From the NCBI RefSeq assembly GCF_014472395.1, contig NZ_JACSZW010000008.1, positions 124,001 through 188,000 of the forward strand: a stretch of 64,000 nucleotides of DNA, written 5' to 3'. Every line of letters begins with the position of its first letter. Within the stretch, counting starts at the first letter, position 1. This document shows, piece after piece, positions 16,243 through 27,254 of the stretch. The notes beneath the pieces were generated by a model. The model had not been told where the DNA came from and did not search any database. It saw nothing but the letters and a program-made list of their open reading frames with translations. Origin of the DNA: Pedobacter sp. N36a (lineage in GTDB: Bacteria; Bacteroidota; Bacteroidia; Sphingobacteriales; Sphingobacteriaceae). Made by a program: the position numbers and the translations under genes.

Positions 16243-17850
16243 ATGGAACAACAATCAAAAAAAAATTACGGCACCGCTTTGTACACAATTATTACTGTGT
16301 TCTTTTTCTGGGGCTTTGTTGCTGCTTCAAATGGTATTTTTATACCATTCTGTAAAGCGCACTTTAATCTGACTCAATTTGAGTCTCAGCTTATTGACTT
16401 CACATTTTACGGTGGATACTTCATTGGATCACTGTTGCTGTATTTCGCCTCTCAAGCCAGTAAAGTAGATATTTTAAATAAAATCGGTTACAAGAAAGGG
16501 ATTATCGCCGGTTTAGTGATCTCCGCAGTAGGTGCGTTGATCATGATTCCCGCAGTACATTCCGGATCTTTTATCTTTATCTTATTCACATTTTTCGTGA
16601 TTGCCCTGGGTTTCTCCCTTCAGCAAACCGCTGCTAACCCTTTTGTGGTGGCTTTAGGTGCGCCTGAAAGTGGTACTCACCGTTTAAACCTTGCCGGTGG
16701 TATCAATAACCTTGGTGGTTTAATGGGACCAGTAATCGTGAGTGTGGTTTTATTCGGTACTGCAAATGATGCTGTTCCGAAAGCAGTAGAAATCAGCTCT
16801 ATCAATAACCTATACCTGATTCTTGCTGGTCTGTTTATCGCAGTGGCGGTCTTCTTCGCACTGTCTAAATTGCCAGAAGTTACCAGTAATGAGAAAGTAG
16901 AAGCCAGTCCTAAGCCTAATGGTCCGTTAGTAGTGATGATTCTTGGTTTCCTAATGGTAGCTGCTGCAGGTCCTTTAGCGAATGCTACTGGTGTTCCTGC
17001 TTCGGTATTTGTATACTCTTCACTGGCCATCATTCTTGGTGCTTTGCTGTTCGCTTATACCGTTAAAAAAGACAATCCTGAGAAATGGGGCGCAATGCAA
17101 TACCCGCAATTGGTATTGGGTATGCTGGCAATCTTTATGTATGTAGGTACGGAAGTAACCATTCAAAGTAACTTAGGGGCTTTATTGAACCTGAAGGAAT
17201 TTGGTGGTTTAGCGGAATCTGAGATCAAACAATACATCTCATTATACTGGGGAAGTATGATGATCGGACGTTGGACAGGGGCCATCTCAGCCTTTAAAAT
17301 GTCTAAAACCATGAGAAATGTCCTGACGGTTATCGTTCCTTTCGTTGCTTTTGGAGTGATTTTAGTCGTCAACCATTTTACAGGAACTGATGTAGGTAAC
17401 TTATATGTATATGGCATCTGTATCGCGGTAATGATTGTTGCTTTTTACCTTGGACAGGAGAAACCGGCCAAAACATTGGCCATCTTCGGTACTTTAGGTG
17501 CGATCTCTATGGTGATTGGTTTATTAACTACTGGTCATGTCGCCATCTTCGCTTTCGTAAGTGGTGGATTGTGCTGCTCGATCATGTGGCCTTCGATCTT
17601 CGCATTATCGATCACAGGATTGAACAAATACACCAGTCAGGGTTCTTCATTCTTAATCATGATGATTTTGGGTGGTGCGATTATTCCGCCAATTCAAGGT
17701 GAACTTGCCGATACAATTGGTATCCACAGTTCTTATATTGTTCCGGCAATCGGGTTTGCTTACCTGATCTTCTTTGCCTGGAGAGTAAGCGCTGTACTGA
17801 AAAGTCAGGGCATTAATGTAGAAAATATTGAGGCCGAAGGAGGTCACTAA
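16243..17850 (+). CDS. FHS-type sugar MFS transporter (FucP-like)
   Basis: A 535-residue protein with about 12 membrane segments. The N-terminal [26 protein letters not shown] and the later [13 protein letters not shown] are hallmarks of the FucP/GluP group of proton- or sodium-linked sugar symporters (L-fucose, glucose, galactose). It is longer than E. coli FucP (about 438 residues), mainly through the central region between the two halves. It is a single-gene unit ending at a strong terminator. The sugar carried is unknown. Confidence 0.9.
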   Translation: MEQQSKKNYGTALYTIITVFFFWGFVAASNGIFIPFCKAHFNLTQFESQLIDFTFYGGYFIGSLLLYFASQASKVDILNKIGYKKGIIAGLVISAVGALIMIPAVHSGSFIFILFTFFVIALGFSLQQTAANPFVVALGAPESGTHRLNLAGGINNLGGLMGPVIVSVVLFGTANDAVPKAVEISSINNLYLILAGLFIAVAVFFALSKLPEVTSNEKVEASPKPNGPLVVMILGFLMVAAAGPLANATGVPASVFVYSSLAIILGALLFAYTVKKDNPEKWGAMQYPQLVLGMLAIFMYVGTEVTIQSNLGALLNLKEFGGLAESEIKQYISLYWGSMMIGRWTGAISAFKMSKTMRNVLTVIVPFVAFGVILVVNHFTGTDVGNLYVYGICIAVMIVAFYLGQEKPAKTLAIFGTLGAISMVIGLLTTGHVAIFAFVSGGLCCSIMWPSIFALSITGLNKYTSQGSSFLIMMILGGAIIPPIQGELADTIGIHSSYIVPAIGFAYLIFFAWRVSAVLKSQGINVENIEAEGGH

Positions 17851-17864
17851 TTATATTTAACAGG

Positions 17865-17899
17865 AAAGCTTCCCATTGATTCGATGGGAAGCTTTTTTA
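17865..17899 (+). terminator. Terminator after the sugar transporter
   Basis: AAAGCTTCCCAT (17865-17876) pairs with ATGGGAAGCTTT (17884-17895), a 12-bp perfect stem, followed by T residues. It lies inside an extended reading frame of the next gene, which supports a later start for that gene. Confidence 0.9.
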
Positions 17900-17911
17900 T
17901 TGATCACCTAT

Positions 17912-18376
17912 ATGAGTAAAAAGAGTTTCGATCATATTTATATGAATCTGGCAGTGGATCTTGCTGCACGTTCCCATTGCGTAAGGGCACACGTAGGTGC
18001 AGTATTGACAAAAGACACCAGAATCATTTCTATCGGTTATAACGGGCCGCCGCCAGAAACACACAACTGTGATGAAGAGTGGCCGGAAACGGGCTGTGAT
18101 AGGGATTCCCGCGGCAGCTGCTCTCTCGCCCTGCATGCAGAAGAAAATGCAATTTTATATGCTTCTAAGAATGGCTCTAAAATTGAAGGTGCCACTTTAT
18201 ACACCACGCTTTCCCCTTGCATCGCCTGTGCGCGGTTAATTTTATCCTCCGGAATCAGGAAGGTTTTATACCTGGATTCTTATGCGGAATATAAAGGATT
18301 ACCTAGTGATGAAGGTGTAGATTTTCTGAGAAGATTCGGTGTAGAGGTAAATAAGTATCAAATCGAGGTTAATTGA
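17912..18376 (+). CDS. dCMP deaminase-family protein
   Basis: A 154-residue zinc-dependent deaminase. The zinc ligands and catalytic Glu are in HAEEN (His75, Glu77) and SPCIAC (Cys103, Cys106). An extra Cys/His-rich loop (HNCDEEWPETGCDR) is typical of the dCMP deaminase/ComEB group, which may bind a second zinc. The likely reaction is dCMP to dUMP for thymidylate supply. I chose ATG 17912; an earlier in-frame start at 17876 would lie within the preceding terminator. It is followed 43 nt later by guaA, which has its own promoter. Confidence 0.9.
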   Translation: MSKKSFDHIYMNLAVDLAARSHCVRAHVGAVLTKDTRIISIGYNGPPPETHNCDEEWPETGCDRDSRGSCSLALHAEENAILYASKNGSKIEGATLYTTLSPCIACARLILSSGIRKVLYLDSYAEYKGLPSDEGVDFLRRFGVEVNKYQIEVN

Positions 18377-18385
18377 CATTCTGTC

Positions 18386-18416
18386 TTGTACCAGCAGGTA
18401 AGTTTTCTTAACTTTG
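18386..18416 (+). promoter_or_regulatory. guaA promoter producing a leaderless transcript
   Basis: TTG at 18386-18388, a 20-nt spacer and TAacTTTG at 18409-18416 fit the Bacteroidota promoter. Only 3 nt separate the -7 element from ATG 18420, so the transcription start should fall at or next to the initiation codon. Confidence 0.65.
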
Positions 18417-18419
18417 GCC

Positions 18420-19952
18420 ATGCTAGAAAAAATCATTATTCTCGATTTTGGTTCCCAATACACGCAGCTAATTGCCCGCAGGGTACGCGAACTAAATGTG
18501 TATTGCGAAATTCATCCCTTCAACAATATTCCTGAAATCACATCAGACGTAAAAGGTATTATATTTTCAGGTAGCCCATTCTCGGTGCGTCAAGCAGATG
18601 CTCCACAGATTGACCTGACTAAATTCCACCTTAAATTCCCAGTATTGGGTGTTTGTTATGGTGCGCAATATATGGCGCAGCAGCTTGGTGGTGAAGTTCA
18701 GGCTTCATCAACTCGTGAATACGGCAGGGCTAACCTGAATTTCGTTGCTAGCGGAAATAAATTATTTAAGCACATCAACCTGGATTCTCAAGTATGGATG
18801 TCTCATGGAGATACCATCACAAAGATCCCTGAAAACTTTGAACTGATTGCAAGTACCGACAGCGTAAAAGTTGCGGCTTACCAGATTAAAGATAGCGAAA
18901 CGTATGCGATTCAGTTCCACCCGGAAGTGACACACAGCACGGACGGAAAACAATTGCTGGAAAACTTTTTGGTAGATATCTGTGGATGTCATCAGGAATG
19001 GACTTCTGAAGCTTTCGTAGAAACAATCATTGCAGATTTAAAAGAAACTATCGGTGACGATAAAGTAGTACTTGGCCTTTCAGGTGGGGTAGACTCTAGT
19101 GTTGCTGCTGTATTATTACACAAAGCAATCGGTACTAATTTACACTGTATTTTTGTCGACAACGGTTTACTTCGTAAAGACGAATATGACAGTGTATTGG
19201 AACAATACAAACACCTTGGTTTAAACATCAAAGGCGTAGATGCTAAAGATCGTTTCCTAAGCCAATTGGCTGGTGTGACTGATCCTGAGTTGAAACGTAA
19301 AGCAATTGGACGTGTGTTTATCGAAGTATTCGATACAGAAGCACACCTGGTTGAAGACGTAAAATGGTTGGCACAGGGCACGATTTATCCAGACGTAATC
19401 GAGTCGATCTCTGTTAACGGCGGCCCATCAGCAACGATTAAATCTCACCATAACGTAGGCGGATTACCTGACTTTATGAAACTGAAAGTAGTAGAGCCTT
19501 TGAAAACTTTATTTAAAGATGAAGTAAGAAGAGTAGGTACATCATTAGGTTTAGAGCATTTCATCATTGGCCGTCACCCTTTCCCTGGTCCGGGATTAGC
19601 GATTAGAATTCTTGGTGAGGTGACTCCAGAGAAGGTAGCTATTCTTCAGGAAGCGGATGCGATCTATATCAATAACTTAAAAGAAGCAGGTCTCTATGAT
19701 AAAGTATGGCAGGCAGGAGCAATCTTCCTTCCAGTACAGTCTGTGGGGGTAATGGGTGATGAACGTACCTACGAAAATGCCATCTGTCTTCGTGCAGTGG
19801 AATCTGTAGATGGTATGACTGCCGATTGGTGTCATTTACCATATAACGTACTCGCCAAAATTTCTAATGAAATTATTAACAAAGTAAAAGGAATAAACCG
19901 CGTAGTATATGATATCAGTTCAAAACCACCCGCTACAATTGAGTGGGAATAA
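18420..19952 (+). CDS. guaA: GMP synthase (glutamine-hydrolysing)
   Basis: A 510-residue two-domain enzyme converting XMP to GMP. The class I amidotransferase domain has Cys79 (GVCYGAQ) and the His168/Glu170 pair (FHPEVTHS). The ATP pyrophosphatase P-loop SGGVDSS is at 221-227, and the C-terminal dimerisation domain ends in the conserved KPPATIEWE. Length and motifs are complete. ATG 18420 is preferred over the in-frame TTG at 18414, which lies in the -7 element. The next gene starts inside its last 44 nt. Confidence 0.97.
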   Translation: MLEKIIILDFGSQYTQLIARRVRELNVYCEIHPFNNIPEITSDVKGIIFSGSPFSVRQADAPQIDLTKFHLKFPVLGVCYGAQYMAQQLGGEVQASSTREYGRANLNFVASGNKLFKHINLDSQVWMSHGDTITKIPENFELIASTDSVKVAAYQIKDSETYAIQFHPEVTHSTDGKQLLENFLVDICGCHQEWTSEAFVETIIADLKETIGDDKVVLGLSGGVDSSVAAVLLHKAIGTNLHCIFVDNGLLRKDEYDSVLEQYKHLGLNIKGVDAKDRFLSQLAGVTDPELKRKAIGRVFIEVFDTEAHLVEDVKWLAQGTIYPDVIESISVNGGPSATIKSHHNVGGLPDFMKLKVVEPLKTLFKDEVRRVGTSLGLEHFIIGRHPFPGPGLAIRILGEVTPEKVAILQEADAIYINNLKEAGLYDKVWQAGAIFLPVQSVGVMGDERTYENAICLRAVESVDGMTADWCHLPYNVLAKISNEIINKVKGINRVVYDISSKPPATIEWE

Positions 19953-21138
19953 GTATTGGCTGATCATTTGTATGGCTTTCTTATTTTCAGCCTGTTCGCC
20001 GAAAATAAGAAAGCCTGCAAATAAAAACCCAGACGGCCAGGGTAAAGAGAAAGAAATAGAAAAACCTGCAGCGCGGTTTACGCAGGCTAATATTTCCTTA
20101 CTGATCCCTTTCCGCCTAAATGAAATTAACTTGAGAACGGCCACCAAAGCCGAGGTCGATAAATCGGCAATGGCCATCGACTTTTACCAGGGTTTCAAAA
20201 TGGGAATAGACTCAGCAGCAAGTTTGGGATTAAATTTCAAAGTGAATGTCTTTGATACCCGTGACTCTAATGCGCAGATCGATGCGCTCATTAATAAAGG
20301 AACTTTAACGTATACAAACCTGGTAGTAGGGCCAGTATTTCCTCAGGGCATTAAACACCTGATGCCTTATTCTATTGCCAGAAATATTCCGGTGATCTCG
20401 CCATTGGCAGCTACACATCCTGAGGAATTTAATAATCCTAACCTGATTTCTGTAGTCAATAATATTGACCTTCATGCCGGGAAGATTGTGAATTATGTGG
20501 CTAAAAATTATGCGCCAGAAAATACGATTGTGGTATTCATCAATCCGAAAACCAGTAGTGATGAGGTGTTAGCAAGGCCATTACGCGAGTATTTTAAAGC
20601 CAATAAAAAAGTCTTTTTGGTACAAGAATACCCTTCTGTATTTAGTATGGAAACGAAAATGCAAAAGGGCAAGCAATACGTGGTCATCGTTACCTCGTCC
20701 GACCGTAAATTTGTGGTTCCAACCTTAGATAGGCTGGTTAAAATTAAGAATAAAGGCTATGATCTGAATTTATTCGGTCACCCGGATTGGATCAAACAGA
20801 ATTATAATGTCGATAAATTACAGGCTTTAAATACCAGTATCACTGCTTCCTACCATGTCAATTACCGAAGCGCGGCAGCGGTTCAGTTCATTAAAAAGTA
20901 TAGAGTGGCTTTCAAATTTGAGCCTTCAGAATATTCTTTTAAAGGCTTTGATATCGGTTTTTATTTTGGTAAATTATTTGCTGAGCATGGTGCCAATTAT
21001 TTGAAGTACCTGACCAAAGAAAAGTATGAAGGACTGCACAATTCTTTCAACTTTCTTCATGACGAGAAACTGGGTTATATCAATACCAGTTTAATGCTTT
21101 TACGCTATAAGAATTTTGCTATAAACGTTGTAGAATGA
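19909..21138 (+). CDS. Periplasmic-binding-protein-like lipoprotein
   Basis: A 409-residue protein with an N-terminal signal and a lipobox-like FLFSAC near residue 29, predicting a lipoprotein. The remainder looks like a type I periplasmic binding fold: [12 protein letters not shown] at the start, VVGPVFPQG, then NIPVISPLA, with alternating beta-alpha units. This fold is shared by amino acid ABC receptors; related Bacteroidota proteins carry an N-terminal LysM domain that is absent here. No transporter genes are adjacent. Its ATG overlaps guaA by 44 nt, and its stop overlaps the next start (ATGA). Confidence 0.75.
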   Translation: MISVQNHPLQLSGNKYWLIICMAFLFSACSPKIRKPANKNPDGQGKEKEIEKPAARFTQANISLLIPFRLNEINLRTATKAEVDKSAMAIDFYQGFKMGIDSAASLGLNFKVNVFDTRDSNAQIDALINKGTLTYTNLVVGPVFPQGIKHLMPYSIARNIPVISPLAATHPEEFNNPNLISVVNNIDLHAGKIVNYVAKNYAPENTIVVFINPKTSSDEVLARPLREYFKANKKVFLVQEYPSVFSMETKMQKGKQYVVIVTSSDRKFVVPTLDRLVKIKNKGYDLNLFGHPDWIKQNYNVDKLQALNTSITASYHVNYRSAAAVQFIKKYRVAFKFEPSEYSFKGFDIGFYFGKLFAEHGANYLKYLTKEKYEGLHNSFNFLHDEKLGYINTSLMLLRYKNFAINVVE

Positions 21139-22316
21139 GAATAGAACACCAGATCCGGGCATTTGAGCAGATTTTTAAAAGCTACGATGGGCTGCTGCCT
21201 TTACATCGGTTTTTACACCTCTATTTCAAACAGAATAAGAAAATGGGTTCTTCAGACAGAAGATGGTCCAGCCGTTATATTTATAGTTTTTTCAGGTTGG
21301 GGAAAGCCCTGATGAAAGAACCGCAGATACTGCGCCTGGCAATTGCCGATTTCTTGTGTAATAACACCCATAGTTTAGTGGTAGATAGCCAGCTGCCTGA
21401 ACTTGCTGGTCAGACAGAATTGCCACTAAAAGCTAAGCTGGCATTGATTCAGTCGGCATTTCCGGCTTTTAACCTGTCGGATGTATTTTCTTTCCACCAG
21501 AATTTAAGTGCGGAGGTGGAACAGGAAGATTTCTTTGAATCTTTTTTCACCCAGCCTGATTTATTTCTAAGGATAACTAAAGGACATCTGAAAGCTTTAA
21601 TGGCCGATTTGCAGGCGCATGAAGTACCGGTAAAAGAACTGAGCGAAACCACGCTGGCCCTGCCAAACGGGACTAAACTCGAAAATATATTCCCCAACCA
21701 GAAGTTTTATCAGGTACAGGATCTATCTTCTCAAAAGACAGGTTTGTTATTTGAACCTAAAGCTTATGATCGCTGGTGGGATTGCTGCGCGGCCTCAGGG
21801 GGGAAATCCTTATTGCTGCACGACCTAGAGCCTAGCGTGCAGCTTGTGGTGAGTGATGTGAGAGAAACGAGCTTAAACAACCTCGATGATCGTTTTCATG
21901 AGGCTGGAATTAAGAAGTATCAAAAGAAAGTATTAGATCTGCTGCAAAACAACGACCAGGACTTACATGATTATGAATTTGATGGCATTGTACTCGATGC
22001 GCCTTGTTCAGGATCCGGTACCTGGGGACGTACACCGGAAATGCTGTACTATTTTGATGCCCATAAAATCACCATGTATAACCGCTTGCAGAAAGGTATC
22101 GCCAGCAATGTGGTCAAATACCTGAAAGTGGGAAAACCATTGATTTACATTACCTGTTCAGTTTTTAAGCAGGAAAATGAAGAAGTAGTCCGCTTTCTGG
22201 AAGAAACATTGCCGCTGAAACTGGAGAAGATGGAAGTGGTTAAAGGGTATAGAGATGCTGCAGATACGATGTTTGTAGCGCGCCTGATTAAAACAGAAGA
22301 GTTGATTAAAACATAA
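21135..22316 (+). CDS. RsmB/NOP-family RNA m5C methyltransferase
   Basis: A 393-residue SAM-dependent methyltransferase of the RsmB/NOP2 group. Both conserved cysteines are present: Cys291 in DAPCSGSGTWGR and the catalytic Cys341 in ITCSVFKQENE. The SAM-binding part begins near the CCAASGGKSLLL segment, and the N-terminal ~190 residues correspond to a recognition domain. It is predicted to make 5-methylcytosine in rRNA or tRNA; the exact target is uncertain. The start overlaps the previous stop by 4 nt, showing translational coupling. Confidence 0.88.
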   Translation: MRIEHQIRAFEQIFKSYDGLLPLHRFLHLYFKQNKKMGSSDRRWSSRYIYSFFRLGKALMKEPQILRLAIADFLCNNTHSLVVDSQLPELAGQTELPLKAKLALIQSAFPAFNLSDVFSFHQNLSAEVEQEDFFESFFTQPDLFLRITKGHLKALMADLQAHEVPVKELSETTLALPNGTKLENIFPNQKFYQVQDLSSQKTGLLFEPKAYDRWWDCCAASGGKSLLLHDLEPSVQLVVSDVRETSLNNLDDRFHEAGIKKYQKKVLDLLQNNDQDLHDYEFDGIVLDAPCSGSGTWGRTPEMLYYFDAHKITMYNRLQKGIASNVVKYLKVGKPLIYITCSVFKQENEEVVRFLEETLPLKLEKMEVVKGYRDAADTMFVARLIKTEELIKT

Positions 22317-22358
22317 AATTAGCCCTGAGAACAGGAAGCTAATACGGAGCTAAAATAT

Positions 22359-22397
22359 AATGGCCTCAGAATGATCGAAATTCTGAGGCCATTTTTA
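22359..22397. terminator. Bidirectional terminator
   Basis: A perfect 14-bp stem, AATGGCCTCAGAAT (22359-22372) with its complement at 22380-22393, loop of 7 nt, T residues on the plus side and A residues before it. It serves the methyltransferase gene and probably the convergent MarC gene. Confidence 0.9.
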
Positions 22398-22413
22398 TAT
22401 AGATACAGGCTGG

Positions 22414-22980
22414 TTACAAGCCTGTATTGTTTCTGAATAGCTTGATCGCAATGGCGAGTAAGATCACTCCAAAAGCCTTCCTCAATACATTTAAGCCGGC
22501 TTTACCTAGTAAACGTTCTAAACGGTTGGTGTTTTTCAGTACAAAATAGACAAACATCATGTTGATCAGGATACCGGCGATAATGTTTTGCGTGGCATAC
22601 TCTGTCTTTAAGGAAAGTAGCGTAGTCATCGTTCCAGCCCCTGCAATTAAAGGGAAGGCCAGGGGAACAATAGACACGGTTTCCGGAACATCTTCATTGA
22701 AGATCGTAAGTCCAAGTACCATTTCCATGGCAATTACGAAGATCACAAACGAACCTGCAATCGCAAAGGATTCTACATCCAGGCCGATTACTTTTAATAA
22801 GGTTTCTCCCGCAAAAAGAAAGATGATCATCAATGCTGTGGCCACAATAGTTGCTTTTTCAGATTGAATATGACCGGCTTTCTTTCTAAGTTCGATCACC
22901 ACCGGGATGGCACCCAGAATATCAATAATCGCGAACATGATCATTGAACAAGAGAGGATTTGACTGAAATTAAATTCCAT
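22414..22980 (-). CDS. MarC-family membrane protein
   Basis: A 188-residue protein with six hydrophobic segments and the MarC/UPF0056 pattern: FAIIDILGAIPVV in the first helix and the central PLAFPLIAGAGTMTTLL. The name comes from the E. coli mar locus, but no transport function has been proved for the family. I use ATG 22980; an in-frame upstream start at 23034 would lie before the -7 element at 23000-23007. Confidence 0.9.
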   Translation of the reverse strand: MEFNFSQILSCSMIMFAIIDILGAIPVVIELRKKAGHIQSEKATIVATALMIIFLFAGETLLKVIGLDVESFAIAGSFVIFVIAMEMVLGLTIFNEDVPETVSIVPLAFPLIAGAGTMTTLLSLKTEYATQNIIAGILINMMFVYFVLKNTNRLERLLGKAGLNVLRKAFGVILLAIAIKLFRNNTGL

Positions 22981-22999
22981 AGCAGCTGTATTTATGCTG

Positions 23000-23007
23000 C
23001 AAAGGTA
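23000..23007 (-). promoter_or_regulatory. -7 element for the MarC gene
   Basis: TAccTTTG on the minus strand, 19 nt upstream of ATG 22980. It fixes the start downstream of the alternative initiation codons. No -33 TTG at ideal spacing was seen. Confidence 0.55.
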
Positions 23008-23040
23008 TATTATTTTGTAATAAGAAGGTGACAAGAGGTA

Positions 23041-23078
23041 AACAAAACGGCCTGAATTCTATGGAAAGAACCCAGGCC
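23041..23078 (-). terminator. Terminator of the amino acid permease gene
   Basis: On the minus strand GGCCTGGGTTCT pairs with AGAATTCAGGCC (12 bp including two G-T wobbles, 6-nt loop), followed by GTTTTGTTT. On the plus strand the wobbles become mismatches, so it acts for the minus-strand gene. Confidence 0.75.
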
Positions 23079-23118
23079 ATTTTTGTTTAAAAGAGACGCC
23101 TCTTTAGTAAAAGAAGGC

Positions 23119-24819
23119 TTATACTTTAGCTTTCACGTTTTTAGACGTGGCAGCACGGTATACGTAAATGAATAAATGTACTATGGCAAATATCAGAGAG
23201 AAGTAATATAATCCAGTATCTGTGCCGTTAGTGGTATGGTGGTGAATGATCGCCACAATAATCAGCAATACCGCTAAGGCTAAGCCGATATAAGAAACTA
23301 CTTTATTACTTCTGGCCAGGGTAACCGGATTGTTGTCAGATAATAAACTATTTTTGATGCCATAGAACAAATACACGTTTACACCGATAATCATCCATAC
23401 TAGTAAACGAACCCAGGTATCTAATGGAAGGAATACCATCATTCCTAAGCAAACCACTACACCTAAGATAGGGATAAGCGGTACCATTGGTACTTTAAAT
23501 GCTCTTGGAAGATCAGGCATGCGTTTTCTCAGGATAATAATACCGATACATACCAGAATAAAGGCGAATAAGGTACCAATACTGGTCATTTCACCTACTA
23601 CTCTCGCCGGAACAAAAGCTGCAAATAAACTCACAAATACCATGAAAAGGAGGTTGCTTTTTGCAGGTGTACTGAACTTAGGATGAACTTTAGAAAATAC
23701 GCCTGGTAATAAACCATCTTTACTCATTGAGAAGAATACTCTAGACTGACCCAATAACATCACCAGGATCACAGAAGCGTAACCGCCAAGAATCGCCAGG
23801 ATAATTGCTTTATTTAACCATGGATAAGCTGGAGTAACGAGTCCAGCCGCATTTTTAATACCCATGTTGTCAATTGCAACAGCAACAGGAGCAATACCAT
23901 CCTGACCTTTGAATAGGTCGTAGTTGGCAACACCTGTCATCACGTGCGCAAATAAGATATAAAGGACGGTACAGATGAATAGAGAAACTAAAATACCGAT
24001 TGGCATATCTTTCTTCGGGTTTTTAGCTTCCTGAGCTGCAGTAGACACCGCATCAAAACCAATGTAAGCGAAGAATACAATACCCGCTGCTCTAATGACA
24101 CCACCCCATCCGTTTTCAAAGAAACTGGCATGACCCGGTTTGTCTGCAGGGATAAAATATGGAGAATAGTTGTCTGCATTAATGTATTTCCATCCTAAGA
24201 AGATAAAGATGAATACAATCACTACTTTAACTGCTACAATCACACCATTGATGATGGCTGATTCTTTAGTTCCTCTAATCAATACCAGGGACATCAATAC
24301 GATGATGAATACGGCAGGTAGGTTAAACATGCCATTTACGATGGTGCCATCGGCAAGGGTAGCCGTATCAAATGGCGACATCACTACCTGGGCGGGCAGG
24401 TGAAGGTCGTAATATTCGAGAAACTTGACCAGGTATCGACTCCAGCTGATAGAAACTGTAGCCGCACCGACCGCATATTCCAATACCAAATCCCAGCCAA
24501 TGATCCAGGCTACTAATTCGCCCATGGTGGCATAAGAATAGGTATATGCACTTCCTGCAACAGGGATCATGGAAGCAAATTCTGCATAACATAAACCTGC
24601 AAATCCGCAACCTATTGCTGCAATAACGAAGGAAATGGTAATCGCCGGGCCGGCGTTATTGGCTGCTGCTGAACCGGTAATGGAGAATAATCCAGCACCG
24701 ATAATCGCCCCAATACCCAAAGCAACCAGATTTACCGGGCCTAGGGTCCTCTTCAGTGCCCCTTCTCCGGTTTCGGAAGCTTCTTTTGTAAGTAAGTCAA
24801 TCGACTTTCTAAAATTCAT
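23119..24819 (-). CDS. APC-superfamily amino acid permease (CAT-like)
   Basis: A 566-residue transporter with 12-14 predicted membrane helices. The first contains GIGAIIGAGLFSITG, the unwound substrate-binding helix of APC permeases, and the third begins CYAEFASMIPVAGSAYTY, as in cationic amino acid transporters. Length and the C-terminal pair of extra helices fit the CAT group. It forms a single-gene unit between the pyrophosphatase gene and marC. The amino acid transported is not determined by the sequence. Confidence 0.9.
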   Translation of the reverse strand: MNFRKSIDLLTKEASETGEGALKRTLGPVNLVALGIGAIIGAGLFSITGSAAANNAGPAITISFVIAAIGCGFAGLCYAEFASMIPVAGSAYTYSYATMGELVAWIIGWDLVLEYAVGAATVSISWSRYLVKFLEYYDLHLPAQVVMSPFDTATLADGTIVNGMFNLPAVFIIVLMSLVLIRGTKESAIINGVIVAVKVVIVFIFIFLGWKYINADNYSPYFIPADKPGHASFFENGWGGVIRAAGIVFFAYIGFDAVSTAAQEAKNPKKDMPIGILVSLFICTVLYILFAHVMTGVANYDLFKGQDGIAPVAVAIDNMGIKNAAGLVTPAYPWLNKAIILAILGGYASVILVMLLGQSRVFFSMSKDGLLPGVFSKVHPKFSTPAKSNLLFMVFVSLFAAFVPARVVGEMTSIGTLFAFILVCIGIIILRKRMPDLPRAFKVPMVPLIPILGVVVCLGMMVFLPLDTWVRLLVWMIIGVNVYLFYGIKNSLLSDNNPVTLARSNKVVSYIGLALAVLLIIVAIIHHHTTNGTDTGLYYFSLIFAIVHLFIYVYRAATSKNVKAKV

Positions 24820-24902
24820 AGTTTAAAGTTTAGTAAAAGGTTGTTTATAGTGGTGTTTTTGATTTGTAATCTGATTGTCAAACCTAAATAAAGATGTTTA
24901 AA

Positions 24903-24937
24903 AATAAAAGGGATTTTTATTCAAAATCCCTTTTATT
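24903..24937 (-). terminator. Terminator of the pyrophosphatase gene
   Basis: A perfect 15-bp stem, AATAAAAGGGATTTT (24903-24917) with its complement at 24923-24937 and a 5-nt loop. T residues flank it on the minus strand, so it ends hppA transcription before the permease gene. Confidence 0.85.
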
Positions 24938-24953
24938 AGTAACAATCATAATA

Positions 24954-27254
24954 TTATCGTTTGACACTGATCGTGTCCAGCAGGTTCTTTAAGGTATCAA
25001 TTTTCTCAATTCCATTGGCATCTATGGTTTTCATCACCCGAACTTCTTTTCTGATCTCCTGACCGAATTTCATTTCTGGAACCACGCTTACAGCAATGTA
25101 AGGGGCAATTACTAAGGATACAATCGACATTAATTTGATTAAAATATTCATGGAAGGACCGGAGGTGTCTTTGAAAGGATCACCCACCGTATCACCAGTT
25201 ACAGAGGCTTTATGGGGGTCAGATCCCTTGTAAAATAGCTCGCCATTAATTTTTACTCCTTTTTCGAAGGACTTCTTGGCATTGTCCCAGGCGCCGCCTG
25301 CATTGCTCTGGAAAATTCCCATTAAAACACCCGAAACAGTTACTCCAGCAAGTAAACCACCCAATATTTCAGCAGAGCTTACCGCAGGAAATACATTTTT
25401 AAATCCGAAACCTACAATGATTGGTGTCAATAAGGCAATCGCACCAGGTAGCATCATTTCACGGATCGATGCTTTGGTAGAAATGGCCACACATTTTTCA
25501 TATTCAGGTTTGGCTTTATATTCCATGATTCCAGGGATTTCCCGGAATTGACGGCGGACTTCCTGCACCATATCCATCGCAGCTTTACCTACTGCTGCGA
25601 TACACAGTGCAGAAAAAATGAAAGGAATCATCGCGCCGACAAATAGTCCGGCCAATACAGGCGCCTTATAAATATCGATTGCATCTATGCCTGCAACGCC
25701 CACAAAGGCGGCAAATAAGGCCAGTGAAGTCAACGCAGCAGAAGCAATGGCAAAACCCTTGCCTGTTGCTGCTGTCGTGTTTCCTACGGCATCCAGGTTG
25801 TCTGTACGTTCCCGCACTTCTGGTGGAAGCTGGCTCATCTCTGCAATACCCCCTGCATTGTCTGCAATAGGGCCAAAAGCATCAATGGCAAGCTGCATGG
25901 CAGTGGTAGCCATCATACCGGCAGCAGCAATGGCTACACCATATAAACCGGCAAAGGAATAAGAGAAAATAATTCCGCCAGCCAACACTAAAATAGGGGC
26001 AACAGTAGATTTCATTCCTACAGACAATCCGCCAATAATATTGGTCGCATGACCGGTTCCTGATTGCTGGATAATTGAGTTTACAGGGCCTTTACCCATG
26101 GCGGTATAATATTCAGTAATGATACTCATGAGCGTACCCACTACAAGACCTACTAAAATGGCATAATAAACGTCCAGATTCGTGAAATCTACCCCGCGAA
26201 GGTGTAATTGAGGAGGCAGCATACACATCACAATGAAATAACAGGCAATTGCAGTGAGGACAATTGAACTCCAGTTGCCTAGGTTTAAAGCGGTCTGCAC
26301 ATTGGAATCTTCGCCTTTAATGCGGACAAACCAGGTGCCTACGATAGAAAATAAGATGCCCAGTCCGCAGATGACCATGGGCAGCAACACCGGTGAAAAG
26401 CCATTCAGCTGATCAATAGCTACACCATTTAATTTCTCTACTATAATTTCTTGTCCCAATACCATGGTCGCCAGGATAGTAGCCACATAAGAACCAAATA
26501 AATCAGCTCCCATACCGGCAACATCACCCACATTGTCGCCCACGTTATCTGCAATGGTCGCAGGGTTACGGACATCATCCTCTGGAATTCCTGCTTCTAC
26601 TTTACCTACTAAATCAGCGCCTACATCGGCAGCTTTGGTATAAATACCACCACCAACACGGGCAAATAAAGCAATAGACTCTGCACCTAATGAGAAGCCT
26701 GTGAGTACTTCTATCGCTGTTTTCATCTCCGTACTGTTGGCATCGATTACGTTAAAGACCTTTAGGAACACGATAAATAATCCACCTAAGCCGAGGATCG
26801 CCAATCCTGCAACACCTAAGCCCATTACTGTTCCACCTGTAAAAGACACTTTTAAGGCTTGCGATAAACTAGTTCTGGCAGCCTGTGTGGTGCGTACATT
26901 GGCTTTAGTAGCGGCTCTCATACCGATATACCCCGCAGTAGCAGAAAATACCGCTCCAATGACAAAGGCAATGGCAATGATCCAGCTGGAATGTAAGGTT
27001 ACTCCATTTACTTCATGTATGTTTCCCGAATAAGCAAGCAATGCCGCTGTAAATACAACGAAGATGCTGAGTACTCTCCATTCTGCCTTCAAAAAGGCCA
27101 TGGCGCCATCGGCGATATAACCCGCAAGTTCCTGCATTTTCGCATCACCAGCATCTTGCTTGTTGACCCAGGCGCTTTTTATCGCCATGACGATAATGCC
27201 AATTAAACCCAGTAAAGGGATAAAATAAATTAGATTTTTTTGTAAGAACTCCAT
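24954..27254 (-). CDS. hppA: K+-dependent membrane-bound pyrophosphatase (H+ or Na+ pump)
   Basis: A 766-residue integral membrane pyrophosphatase with about 16 helices, using PPi hydrolysis to pump H+ or Na+. The substrate motif [11 protein letters not shown] is at 210-220, followed by [18 protein letters not shown]. In [10 protein letters not shown], Ala495 and Gly498 occupy the positions that are Ala/Gly in K+-dependent and Lys/Thr in K+-independent enzymes, so it should need K+. Whether it moves Na+, H+ or both cannot be settled here. The C-terminal ~55 residues after the last helix are hydrophilic. Confidence 0.95.
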   Translation of the reverse strand: MEFLQKNLIYFIPLLGLIGIIVMAIKSAWVNKQDAGDAKMQELAGYIADGAMAFLKAEWRVLSIFVVFTAALLAYSGNIHEVNGVTLHSSWIIAIAFVIGAVFSATAGYIGMRAATKANVRTTQAARTSLSQALKVSFTGGTVMGLGVAGLAILGLGGLFIVFLKVFNVIDANSTEMKTAIEVLTGFSLGAESIALFARVGGGIYTKAADVGADLVGKVEAGIPEDDVRNPATIADNVGDNVGDVAGMGADLFGSYVATILATMVLGQEIIVEKLNGVAIDQLNGFSPVLLPMVICGLGILFSIVGTWFVRIKGEDSNVQTALNLGNWSSIVLTAIACYFIVMCMLPPQLHLRGVDFTNLDVYYAILVGLVVGTLMSIITEYYTAMGKGPVNSIIQQSGTGHATNIIGGLSVGMKSTVAPILVLAGGIIFSYSFAGLYGVAIAAAGMMATTAMQLAIDAFGPIADNAGGIAEMSQLPPEVRERTDNLDAVGNTTAATGKGFAIASAALTSLALFAAFVGVAGIDAIDIYKAPVLAGLFVGAMIPFIFSALCIAAVGKAAMDMVQEVRRQFREIPGIMEYKAKPEYEKCVAISTKASIREMMLPGAIALLTPIIVGFGFKNVFPAVSSAEILGGLLAGVTVSGVLMGIFQSNAGGAWDNAKKSFEKGVKINGELFYKGSDPHKASVTGDTVGDPFKDTSGPSMNILIKLMSIVSLVIAPYIAVSVVPEMKFGQEIRKEVRVMKTIDANGIEKIDTLKNLLDTISVKR

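Noticed and set aside
17876..17911. Extended N-terminus of the dCMP deaminase-like protein
   Set aside because: It would be translated through the terminator hairpin of the preceding gene; the family begins at ATG 17912.
18414..18419. Extended guaA start at TTG 18414
   Set aside because: It lies inside the TAacTTTG element; ATG 18420 matches the usual start of GuaA.
25276..25962. Several frames antisense to hppA
   Set aside because: Low-complexity Ala/Pro-rich shadows of a highly conserved coding sequence.
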